From positions 1-59,105 of the forward strand of contig QWQG01000246.1 of NCBI GenBank assembly GCA_003670925.1: a DNA stretch of 59,105 nucleotides, read 5' to 3'. Below the pieces are notes generated by a model. It saw only the letters and a list, made by a program, of their open reading frames with translations. It had not been told where the DNA came from and made no database searches. Shown here one piece after another: positions 1 through 7,643 of this stretch; the first letter of the stretch is position 1, and the number at the start of each line of letters is the position of its first letter. Made by a program: the position numbers and the translations under genes. This stretch comes from Planctomycetota bacterium (GTDB lineage: Bacteria > Planctomycetota > Planctomycetia > Planctomycetales > Planctomycetaceae).

Positions 1-751
1 AAACTGGGCACGAATGAAACTCGCCCGCTGGCCCCTTTATGGATGAATACCGGCCAACGGTGCGAGATCGGGTCGTGCAGAACGCACTTCGCCATGTGTT
101 GGAGCCGATACTTGAACGGCAGTTCGCGGAACACAGCTACGGCTTTCGTCCCAATCGGGGATGCAAAGACGCACTGCGTCGCATGATCGTCTGATCAAGG
201 CACTGCGCAAGCACGTTGCTGACAATTCGGTGATCGGATTGGTGGAGAAGTTTCTGCAGGCTCAGGTGTTGGACGGCATGGATCACTGGACGCCTGTCGC
301 GGGCGCGCCTCAGGGAGCGATTATCAGCCCCTTGTTGAGCAATCTGAATCTGAACGAGCTGGACCATCAGATGGCGGCCGTCGGCTACGAGATGACTCGC
401 TACGCAGATGACTTTGTGATTCAGTGTCGGACTGCGGAAGAAGCCGCAGCGGCCTTGGAAATGGTGCGAGAGTGGACCACAGAACGTGGTCTTACGTTGC
501 ATCCGACCAAGACGAAGATTGTCCATGTGGACATAGACGGCTTCGAGTTCCTTGGTTACCGCTTCCTCAAACACCGCCTGTTTCCCCGGCAGAAAAGTTT
601 GGCGAAGTTCAGGGAAACGCTTCGCAGCAAGACGAAACGGACCAACGGCAACAGTCTGCAGGCGATCATCGTGACCGTGAACCGGACATTACGCGGCTGG
701 TATGAATATTTCAAACACAGCGGGCGTACGACGTTTCCGGCCCTCTTGTGA
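1..751 (+). pseudogene. Decayed group II intron-type reverse transcriptase/maturase
   Basis: The reading frames together spell a bacterial group II intron reverse transcriptase. An N-terminal piece (ETRPL, then in another frame [16 protein letters not shown] and the [16 protein letters not shown] motif, about 57-187) is followed in a third frame from about 185 by HDRLI, GAPQGAIISPLLSN and the catalytic YADDFVIQ box, then GFEFLGYRF and the maturase-like RGWYEYFKHS. At least two lesions are visible. There is extra sequence between ETRPL (to about 30) and TVRDR (from 57). There is also a frame-shifting deletion near 185 that joins DALRR directly to HDRLI. By family knowledge the lost stretch carries motif A with the first catalytic aspartate, so the enzyme should be inactive. 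The frame also stops at 749-751, just after TTFPALL, before the usual C-terminal region. The 5' end lies outside the window. Confidence 0.88.
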
Positions 752-1069
752 AAGTCGATCTTGTTCCAAGTAACAATCAACTGGAGAATGACCCCTTCGC
801 GAGAGCACGAATTTCTTGACGCCGCCCCACGTTTCTTATGAGTCTCAGATACGGCAGGGGTTGTGGCTGAATCCCTTGTTTCGCCGGCTTTCCCGGATTC
901 CTACATTTGCCGGCTGGGGGCGTAGATCAAGCATAAGAGGCTCTCTTCACTTCCACAGAACGAAGGCTGCGTCTCTGAGCCGTCGGTCGACGAAAGTCGT
1001 GGCAATTTGCGGAATTGTTTGGTGGCCAGTCAGACTTTACGAAACCGAGTTTTTCAGGGTGAATGTGCC
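752..1069. other. Intergenic, possible intron 3' remnant
   Basis: No convincing gene lies here; an open frame at 816-1073 has no recognisable motif. At 977-1004 the + strand reads GAGCCGT followed by CGAC-GAAA-GTCG, a GNRA tetraloop hairpin. This resembles the first half of group II intron domain V, but the matching closing arm (ACGGTTC-like) is not present. It may be the eroded ribozyme end belonging to the reverse transcriptase remnant upstream. This is a weak call. Confidence 0.25.
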
Positions 1070-2242
1070 TTAGCAGTAGATTTCCAAGCACGTCAATTCC
1101 GGACGACAGTTCCAGCGGAGGGGCTCCTTCGCTCCAATGCCTCGTGAGACATGCAGCGTAAGTTTGTGCAGTCGAAATAATCCAGCGGCAAAGCTGACGC
1201 CGTAGATACTCGGAGCGTACACGGGACCGATGATCGGCAACACGACTTGGCCACCATGCGTGTGACCAGACAGCATCACGTCGTAGCCATTATTCTGAGC
1301 GAATCGAAAATGGTCGGGCGAATGACTCAGTAAAATTTGCAGGTCAACCCCACCGTGATTTACGGAAGGTGGAGCGGCACCAATCCATGGCAATTCCGAA
1401 CCAGCAAAAAGTACATTCCGGTCAGCCAGCTGAATCCGCTCATGCGTGCCGGCGACACATTTCCAGCCAGACGCGGCCAGTGTTGTTCGAAAATGCTCAT
1501 AGTCATAACGCCAATCGTGGTTGCCCAGAATAAAGAAGCACGGAGCGGTTTTTGTGAGCGGTCTCAGAATCTCCACCGCCGTTGCCATGAGTTCCGGCTT
1601 GTCGATTAGATCACCAGTAAAGACAATGGCATCGGCCTGCATTTCGAGGACTTTTATAACCATGAACCGATAGAAGTCGACACCGGGGCAATCGATAAAA
1701 TGCAGGTCCGAAAAATGCGCGATCCGCACGGGACGACGCAACGACGCTTGAGGATTGCTGGTTTGAATTTGTTTGACGTTGACCTCCAGCGTTAGAATTT
1801 CGTTCCATGGCCAGAAAATCAAGGGATGCCAACGGGAACCACGAATGTTGCGTAGCGTCGCGTCCTGTTGCGCAATGAGCGCGACGTCGAAGATTTCGCG
1901 TGTGGCCACTTTTGAAAACTCAAAACGCCGTTTCCACTGCCAACGAAGAATTCCCACGAACCATGGAATCGTCGCGGACATGGTGATCCACAGAATGGTT
2001 TGCCAAAATGCTGTCTGCTCGGATAGCAGGCCGCCAGTCAAAAGTCCGCGGCGGCCGAGACCACAGTTCCATAACAGCAACCATGGAAACAGAACAATCA
2101 GGAGTTCATGCAGCGTGCGAAAAATCCGCAGGTGAGTCGCGTTGAGTGAAAAAGCATGCGAACGGTTGACGACCATCACCCATAATTCGGTGTGGCCAAT
2201 GCAGCTCAGTAAAAAAATGAACCACCCTATGAGCTGTTGCAT
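1070..2242 (-). CDS. Membrane-anchored calcineurin-like metallophosphoesterase
   Basis: This 390-residue protein has an N-terminal membrane part (hydrophobic stretches near residues 2-17, 43-60 and 80-98) and a C-terminal metallophosphoesterase domain. The family's metal-binding blocks appear in order: HFSDLHF (about 177-182), TGDLID (209-214), GNHDWRYD (240-247), LLSHSPD (about 310), and SGHTHGGQ (about 335). This layout is that of the YkuE/YaeI-like phosphoesterases, some of which act on lipid-linked substrates at the membrane; the substrate here cannot be told. It lies 95 bp downstream of rdgB on the same strand, so co-transcription is possible. The ATG start is the first in frame and precedes the first membrane segment directly. 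Confidence 0.88.
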   Translation of the reverse strand: MQQLIGWFIFLLSCIGHTELWVMVVNRSHAFSLNATHLRIFRTLHELLIVLFPWLLLWNCGLGRRGLLTGGLLSEQTAFWQTILWITMSATIPWFVGILRWQWKRRFEFSKVATREIFDVALIAQQDATLRNIRGSRWHPLIFWPWNEILTLEVNVKQIQTSNPQASLRRPVRIAHFSDLHFIDCPGVDFYRFMVIKVLEMQADAIVFTGDLIDKPELMATAVEILRPLTKTAPCFFILGNHDWRYDYEHFRTTLAASGWKCVAGTHERIQLADRNVLFAGSELPWIGAAPPSVNHGGVDLQILLSHSPDHFRFAQNNGYDVMLSGHTHGGQVVLPIIGPVYAPSIYGVSFAAGLFRLHKLTLHVSRGIGAKEPLRWNCRPELTCLEIYC

Positions 2243-2337
2243 TTACTGTTCGTCCATGAACCTAGTTGTAATTTTAACTCGTCTTAACTTGAGTAAGTTA
2301 GCGTCGGACTTTTTCCCATTGTGTTCAGACGTTTTTT

Positions 2338-2949
2338 TCAGAACTCGCCCCAGATGCCTTGCAGCAATGGGATGAATTTCGCAAACGCCCGCGCTCGGTG
2401 ACTAAGACGGTGCTTCACGACAGAAGTGAGTTGTCCGAATGTCAGATGGTATTCGGGAATCAGAAAATACGGATCGTAACCGAACCCTCCCTCGCCATTT
2501 GCCTCATGCAGGATTCTCCCGCGACAGGTGCCTTCACAGGCGATCCGAATTTCGCCATCGGGATTGGCAAGGGCCACACTACAAAGATACCCTGCTCCAC
2601 GTTTTTCGTCAGGTATGCTAGCGAGGTCCGCAAGCAGTTTCGCATTGTTTTTTTCGTCGGTGGCGCCTAGACCACTGTAACGCGCAGAATAGATTCCTGG
2701 AGCCCCGTTCAGGGCATCAACGATCAAGCCACTGTCTTCACCGATGACCCACTGCTTCAATTGTCGTGCGACCTGTGATGCTTTCTTTGCGGCATTTTCA
2801 GCAAATGTCTGACCATCTTCCTCAACGTCTGGCACGTCTGGGAAATTGGTCACTGGAATCACGGAGAACCCAACCGCAGCGAGGATCTCTGTGACTTCTT
2901 TTGTCTTCTTCCGGTTACGGCTGGCAAGCACAATCGTGTGGGATGACAT
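2338..2949 (-). CDS. rdgB: XTP/dITP diphosphatase (RdgB/HAM1 family)
   Basis: This is a house-cleaning pyrophosphatase that hydrolyses non-canonical purine nucleotides (XTP, dITP, ITP) to monophosphates and keeps them out of DNA. The 203-residue protein begins IVLASRNRKKTKEV, the N-terminal substrate-binding block of the family. It also has FAENAAKKA, GEDSGLIVDALNGAPGIYSAR with the catalytic aspartate, GGFGYDPYF, and the closing SHRARA motif. Length fits the family (about 195-205 aa). The frame is open upstream to 3021, but the start at 2949 (MSSHTIVLASR) places the family N-terminus correctly and is preferred; MSQN at 2991 is the alternative. The metallophosphoesterase gene lies downstream on the same strand. 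Confidence 0.93.
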   Translation of the reverse strand: MSSHTIVLASRNRKKTKEVTEILAAVGFSVIPVTNFPDVPDVEEDGQTFAENAAKKASQVARQLKQWVIGEDSGLIVDALNGAPGIYSARYSGLGATDEKNNAKLLADLASIPDEKRGAGYLCSVALANPDGEIRIACEGTCRGRILHEANGEGGFGYDPYFLIPEYHLTFGQLTSVVKHRLSHRARAFAKFIPLLQGIWGEF

Positions 2950-3509
2950 AGGACGCTGGCGGGATTGAGGACGAAAAAGATTTTGCGACATGCCGGAGTG
3001 TATCATAAGTCCGACAAGCACAAGAAACGCAGGAATGAAGCCGCGGAAAATTTTCCATCGGATGAGTTATCCCCGCGCGGACACTAGGGGCATTTTACCG
3101 GATTCGCACGAACTCCGAGATATGCTGGATTCACGAACGGAGTCTGAGGAATTCGGCGACAACAAAACATCGCAAGCAAACCCACGCTGAGGAGCGAATG
3201 ATCTCTAATTTCCATGTCACTCTCCGCGGCTGAAGGAATGGGTGGTTCTAGTAGTTTGGGAGGAGTTAGTTTCAGGGGAAAACTCTTGTCTACACTTACG
3301 CCAGCCACAAATTTGCTGACGGGCCAAAGGAAAGATGCTCATATTTGAGCATCATCGTCCTTGCTGGAATCTCCATTTTGTGATCTGGCATATGCCTTGC
3401 TGTAACAGCGATCGTGTGCGACTATTCATCAGGATCGAATAGCCGTCTTCCCGCCTGGATTGCAGTCAACCATTTTCTCGCACTGCATCTTCAAAGTACT
3501 GGTTTATCC
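2950..3509. other. Intergenic, divergent genes
   Basis: This gap separates rdgB (minus) from the lipoprotein gene (plus) and should hold both promoters. An open frame on the minus strand at 3084-3308 has no motif and is not supported. No tRNA, repeat or clear terminator was seen. Confidence 0.4.
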
Positions 3510-4367
3510 GTGCCCAACGACTCCACTTCCGGAAATCATTTGCAGCATCGTGTCCTGCGCAAGGGCATGGCCTTCTTCTGTCTTGCGGGCTTGGCCATGT
3601 TTTTTAGCGGATGTCATGTAACACCGAAGACGACATACTCGACAGACTTGCCGTCCCAGCACTCCGTGAATTCAAAGCACTTTATCATTCATAGCAATGT
3701 GAAGCTGGATTCCGATAACGTGCTAGTGCAGGAACTGCAAGAACTGCGGGAACGACTGTTTGCAACTTTACGCCTTCCGGAACAACGCGATCCCGTCAAT
3801 GTTTATCTGTTCAGCGATGAGGCTTCATATCGTTACTACATGAATACCACATGGCAGAATCTTCCTCCGCGGCGCGCCTACTTTGTGGGAACCACGCGGG
3901 AGTTGGCCGTCTACTCCTTTTTGAGTTCAAAGGTGCAGGAAGATCTGCGTCATGAGTTTACCCATGGATTGCTACATGGCAGTCTGAAGACGGTCCCACT
4001 TTGGCTGGATGAAGGCCTTGCCGAATACTTCGAAGTCGATCCTCATATCCCCGACGCTGTCCACGCTGAGCATGTCTTGGAATGGGAAACAGCAAAGCAG
4101 GACAACTGGAGCCCGAATCTGTTTCGGCTTGAAATGCTGACAGATTTTCGTGACATGACTCAGCGGGATTACGCAGAAGCATGGGGCTGGGTGCATTTCA
4201 TGCTGCAAACTTCGGATCAAACGGCGGAGGTGCTGCTCAAGTATCTTGCAGGTCTTGAAACTACAAAAACGCCGCCGCGACTCCTCAGATCGCTCGAAAC
4301 CGCCTCGCCAAATTATTTCAACGATGTGCAGTCACATGTTGTTAAGATGAGTAGTCTTCAACCCTAA
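3510..4367 (+). CDS. DUF1570-type putative metallopeptidase lipoprotein
   Basis: A predicted secreted lipoprotein with a zinc-peptidase-like core. A hydrophobic stretch (MAFFCLAGLAMFFSGC) ends in a lipobox whose cysteine is preceded by FSG, suggesting lipid anchoring after signal peptidase II cleavage. The C-terminal half carries HEFTH, an HEXXH zinc motif, about 20 residues before WLDEGLAEYFE, whose glutamate would be the third ligand as in gluzincins. This arrangement is that of the DUF1570 family, common in planctomycetes. The frame is open from a GTG at 3414. A GTG at 3510 gives a normal lipoprotein signal with a basic n-region (HRVLRK); the ATG at 3567 would leave no positive charge. No Shine-Dalgarno decides the start. 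Its substrate is unknown. Confidence 0.72.
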   Translation: MPNDSTSGNHLQHRVLRKGMAFFCLAGLAMFFSGCHVTPKTTYSTDLPSQHSVNSKHFIIHSNVKLDSDNVLVQELQELRERLFATLRLPEQRDPVNVYLFSDEASYRYYMNTTWQNLPPRRAYFVGTTRELAVYSFLSSKVQEDLRHEFTHGLLHGSLKTVPLWLDEGLAEYFEVDPHIPDAVHAEHVLEWETAKQDNWSPNLFRLEMLTDFRDMTQRDYAEAWGWVHFMLQTSDQTAEVLLKYLAGLETTKTPPRLLRSLETASPNYFNDVQSHVVKMSSLQP

Positions 4368-4672
4368 GGCGCATCCCTCGTCCACTATTTTGAGCATAAC
4401 CTTTGAACCAAAAAGGAGCTCGATCAAAAATGACAGCGCAACCAACGCCCCTCAACGCCTCAGGCCAAAGCCAAATTTGATTATGTTGGCGGGCTAGAAT
4501 TCGTAGGGGAGGCGAAAAGACTCGACGCTGATTTCCACGGGGCTCGGAGCCGCCATTTCAAAGAACGTCATCCTCTTGCTTGTGCCTATCACATCCGGCT
4601 CACTACGTCGCCGGAATGCCGGCTTGACCGGAGGGATTTGGACGATCCCATCCGATCTAGCAATGGTCTGTC
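4368..4672. other. Intergenic, convergent genes
   Basis: This stretch lies between two convergent genes. A 16-codon ORF (start ATG about 4430) follows an AAGGAG at about 4413, and a longer frame without a good start stays open to 4853 over the next gene. Neither resembles a known family, and no terminator hairpin was recognised. Confidence 0.35.
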
Positions 4673-7234
4673 TTATTCATCCCGGCGTTCGTCAGGATTG
4701 ATACCATATTCTCGCCAGATGGCTTTTTCCCATTCCAACGCCGTTGGACCGGCGATGTCACTCTGGATCACGGTAGCTACGGCACCGCGTGAGAATCCAA
4801 ACTGCTTGCCTTCCGTTAGGAATTGCTGCCGCAGGATGTCTTCGCCATTTTGATCTGCCGGCGTGCGATCAAGAACTTGGACAACGTAGTAGCTACTGAA
4901 ATCCTCGTTTGGGACGACAGCTACGTCGTTATTGCCAAGTTCCTCAAACACCTCCTGCATAAATTTTGGTCCGGCGTAACGAATGGTTCCAGCAATCTCA
5001 TCGGCAAATCGAATGCTCGACAATCTCGCAGTTGGCTGTTGCATGAAATTCATTTGCGGCGTCATGGATTGTTCCATCCACGAAAACGGGAGTGTCTGAC
5101 GCATTGCCAACGCAGGTGAACCTTCCGTTCCCAGCACCGTCAAGGCTTCGAGAGTTTCGGACATCGTCTTCTTTTCACCTTCAGGCTTTTCGAGCCCCGT
5201 TTTAATGGCTTGTACAAGTTCTTCCCCACGATTTTTTGCAATTTCGCGTGCCTGTTTGCGTTTGAAAGCTAGGACCACTTGGTCGCGAATTCCCGGATCG
5301 TCAAGTGTCGGTATAAACGTGGGCGCGTATTCGGTGATGACCCATGCGTACTGCGTCTCACCGCCGTCGGGGTCAACTGAATTTTTTACCCCACGTTCGC
5401 CTACAAAGAGCGTCGTATCATTCGTGACGTCCTCCGGGAACTTAGAAAATACGTGCTGCGCGACCGTAGCGCCCGCAGGAACTGTCGCAACTCCGATTGG
5501 ATACGACTCTCCTTCAACCAGTTCGGCGTAACTCAATAGCGGTGTTTCAACAAGCTCAAACTTGTGTTCCGGAGCCAGAGCCTTGAATGCGTCAAGTGTA
5601 TTGGAGGATGCCTCCCGCATTTTTTCGTACAAGTCGTCCTTTGAAATATCCCGTTGTTTTTCGAAAAGCGAAAAACGGTAGCCACGCCGCTTTTCTTCGA
5701 GTTTCTTCACTGCGATCATAACGGCATTCATTCGGTCGTCTAGAGCCGTACGAACCTTTCCATCCAGCATCTGTTCGCGAATCTCTGCTTTCAATTCATC
5801 GTCCAGGGGCTTGTATTCGACCTGAGGAATGACAAATTCTGGAGAATCTGACTTACCTGATGCTGTTGCCGTAGATTCATCTACGATCGCGGGTCCGTCA
5901 GCGGGATTTTCATCAGATGGTTGAGCAACTGACTTTTCGTCGAGAGCTGCTGCTGCAGCCGCCTCAGGCTGGGCCTCACCCTGCTCGTCAGAGACCGGAA
6001 AACATTCTTCAGGTTTTGGTTCTTCAGGTTTTGGCTCTTCAGGTTTTGGTTCTTCAGGTTTTGGTTCTTCAGGTTTTGGTTCTTCAGGTTTTGGTTCTTC
6101 AGGTTTTGGTTCTTCAGGTTTTGGTTCTTCAGTTGGAGTTTCTGCCGGAGTCGCAACACCGGAAGTTTCAGGGACTACAGCAGGTGTAATAACTGGAGGG
6201 GCAGGCGCTGGTTCCGCTGGCTTGCGATAGAGCTTATCTTGATTGTCCTTGTAGAACGCTTCAATTTCAGCATCGGTCGGCGGTGTCAGGCTGGCTTCGA
6301 CGTTCTTGTAGCCAAGCTCTAGGTATGCGAGCTTAGCCTTGCTGAATTGACGGAAACCAGGCGAGCCAGGTTCCAATTCATTCGGGAACCGCAATCGCCC
6401 TTCTTGGAAAAGCTCGGCAATTTCTGCATCCGATGGTTCGGGTACCTGGGATAAGAATGCATCGACATCCAGTCGTACGGTATTCAATCGCTCACGAACT
6501 TTTGTCCGCTTAAATGTGGCAAAGTAAACGTCTGGTCCCTGCGGTAGACTGGATGGTTGGGGGCGCAGAATTTGGTAAGCCATGAGGGCTTTGATCTCAC
6601 TCCGGAAGCAGTCCAGTAACCGCTTTTCAGAGATGACATTCGGTCCAAAATTAAGGTCTTGGCGAATTTCGGCGAACATCTCGCGCGAAAGTTTTTCCTG
6701 CGTCTGTTTATTGATCCAGTCCGACACCATTTTGTCGGTCACTATAATCCCGAGATCATTCGCTTCGGCCCGCATCATTTCAGCGAACGTCAGATCATCC
6801 GTGCCGGCTTCGTGTCCGAACCCGAATTGTGGCGCGTACATTGCGGTACCGGGCGCGATGGCTTTCTCGAAGGCAAACTGCATGAACGTGTTCGGGATAT
6901 TTCGCTGTAACTGAAGGTCCATTATCCGTTGTTCGTCAAACGCCCCCAGTGCTGAATCCTCAAAAAATCCGGTCGATGGTGTCAAGATTTTGGGAAATAC
7001 GAAACCACAAACGGCACCAAGGACGCCACCGGCAATACCAAATTTAATCCATTGCCCCCGGCTGATGCCGAAGAATGAGAAAACCAAGGCACCGACCAAG
7101 AGGCCCAGCAACACGAAATGTGTGCCGCGATCGCTAAACACAGTGTCGAGTGTAAAGGCGAGCATGGACAGAATCACAACCGCCACCATGGTGACTTGCT
7201 GATTGCGGCGAAAGAAAGTGAATGCGGAACTCAT
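4673..7234 (-). CDS. SurA/PpiD-like membrane protein with PKPEE repeat
   Basis: An 853-residue protein that starts MSSAFTFFRRNQQ. Three hydrophobic segments (about residues 14-30, 38-56 and 66-84) put the N-terminus in the inner membrane, and the rest probably faces the periplasm. The middle contains helical SurA-N-like stretches such as PSDAEIAELFQEGRLRFP and PTDAEIEAFYKDNQDKLYR, typical of PpiD/SurA-type peptidyl-prolyl isomerase-chaperones. A canonical parvulin catalytic domain was not clearly recognised, so isomerase activity is uncertain. Residues about 368-410 are a perfect EEPKP repeat, followed by an acidic, alanine-rich linker. The C-terminal half has coiled, charged segments. Related N-termini (FFRRNQ plus membrane segment) occur in planctomycete proteins annotated as peptidylprolyl isomerases. 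It is transcribed alone, divergently from topA. Confidence 0.7.
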   Translation of the reverse strand: MSSAFTFFRRNQQVTMVAVVILSMLAFTLDTVFSDRGTHFVLLGLLVGALVFSFFGISRGQWIKFGIAGGVLGAVCGFVFPKILTPSTGFFEDSALGAFDEQRIMDLQLQRNIPNTFMQFAFEKAIAPGTAMYAPQFGFGHEAGTDDLTFAEMMRAEANDLGIIVTDKMVSDWINKQTQEKLSREMFAEIRQDLNFGPNVISEKRLLDCFRSEIKALMAYQILRPQPSSLPQGPDVYFATFKRTKVRERLNTVRLDVDAFLSQVPEPSDAEIAELFQEGRLRFPNELEPGSPGFRQFSKAKLAYLELGYKNVEASLTPPTDAEIEAFYKDNQDKLYRKPAEPAPAPPVITPAVVPETSGVATPAETPTEEPKPEEPKPEEPKPEEPKPEEPKPEEPKPEEPKPEEPKPEECFPVSDEQGEAQPEAAAAAALDEKSVAQPSDENPADGPAIVDESTATASGKSDSPEFVIPQVEYKPLDDELKAEIREQMLDGKVRTALDDRMNAVMIAVKKLEEKRRGYRFSLFEKQRDISKDDLYEKMREASSNTLDAFKALAPEHKFELVETPLLSYAELVEGESYPIGVATVPAGATVAQHVFSKFPEDVTNDTTLFVGERGVKNSVDPDGGETQYAWVITEYAPTFIPTLDDPGIRDQVVLAFKRKQAREIAKNRGEELVQAIKTGLEKPEGEKKTMSETLEALTVLGTEGSPALAMRQTLPFSWMEQSMTPQMNFMQQPTARLSSIRFADEIAGTIRYAGPKFMQEVFEELGNNDVAVVPNEDFSSYYVVQVLDRTPADQNGEDILRQQFLTEGKQFGFSRGAVATVIQSDIAGPTALEWEKAIWREYGINPDERRDE
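6006..6131 (-). repeat. 15-bp tandem repeat, eight copies, coding EEPKP
   Basis: On the plus strand the unit is AGGTTTTGGTTCTTC, starting at 6011, 6026, 6041, 6056, 6071, 6086, 6101 and 6116. Only one base differs (T to C at about 6035). On the coding strand it gives Glu-Glu-Pro-Lys-Pro. The near-perfect DNA identity suggests recent expansion by slippage or recombination. Such proline-rich charged rods commonly act as periplasm-spanning spacers. Confidence 0.95.
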
Positions 7235-7643
7235 GGAGGAAAACTCGTTACCGGCTGGTTGTTTTTGGACCCGCTTCGCAAGTCGTTTACTTGCCTGAAG
7301 TCGGAAGAATATTGATCCCTAATGTACGTAAACACGGTGGCAGGCGTGGATTCTAGCCGTCACCGTTCGTCAGACAAGGTCAACTGTGATTTGCCTTTGA
7401 GGCGGATTTCATGTGCCTTGCCTTTTGCTCACGGTAAGAGTATTGTCGGAATTCGGAATATTTCAGTGGTCAGATCCTGTCTTGTGCCCAAGTCATTCCA
7501 CCTTTCGTGTTCTTCACCCAGCCAGCACCCGGCTGCGGCGCGCCCTTCTCAAATTCAGGCAGAAATGTCGTTGACTGGCGACCTTTACTAATTTCTGATT
7601 TCCTGTATTTTTCAGTCATTTACGCATCCTGAGTCAACTCTTC
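7235..7643. other. Divergent promoter region upstream of topA
   Basis: This 409-bp gap lies between the divergent PpiD-like gene and topA and presumably contains both promoters. A TTGACT at about 7572 is the nearest -35-like hexamer before topA, but no convincing -10 follows at proper spacing. An open frame at 7322-7591 shows no motif. No terminator or RNA gene was seen. Confidence 0.35.

Noticed and set aside
816-1073. Open frame of 85 codons after the RT remnant
   Set aside because: It has no recognisable motif and overlaps the next gene's end; it probably reflects leftover intron sequence.
6006-6131. Tandem repeat considered as a CRISPR array
   Set aside because: There are no spacers; units are contiguous and in frame with a long gene.
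5917-6189. Plus-strand open frame with VLVLQ repeats
   Set aside because: It is the complement of the PKPEE-coding repeat in the PpiD-like gene; the repeat keeps all frames open and no start signal or family supports it.
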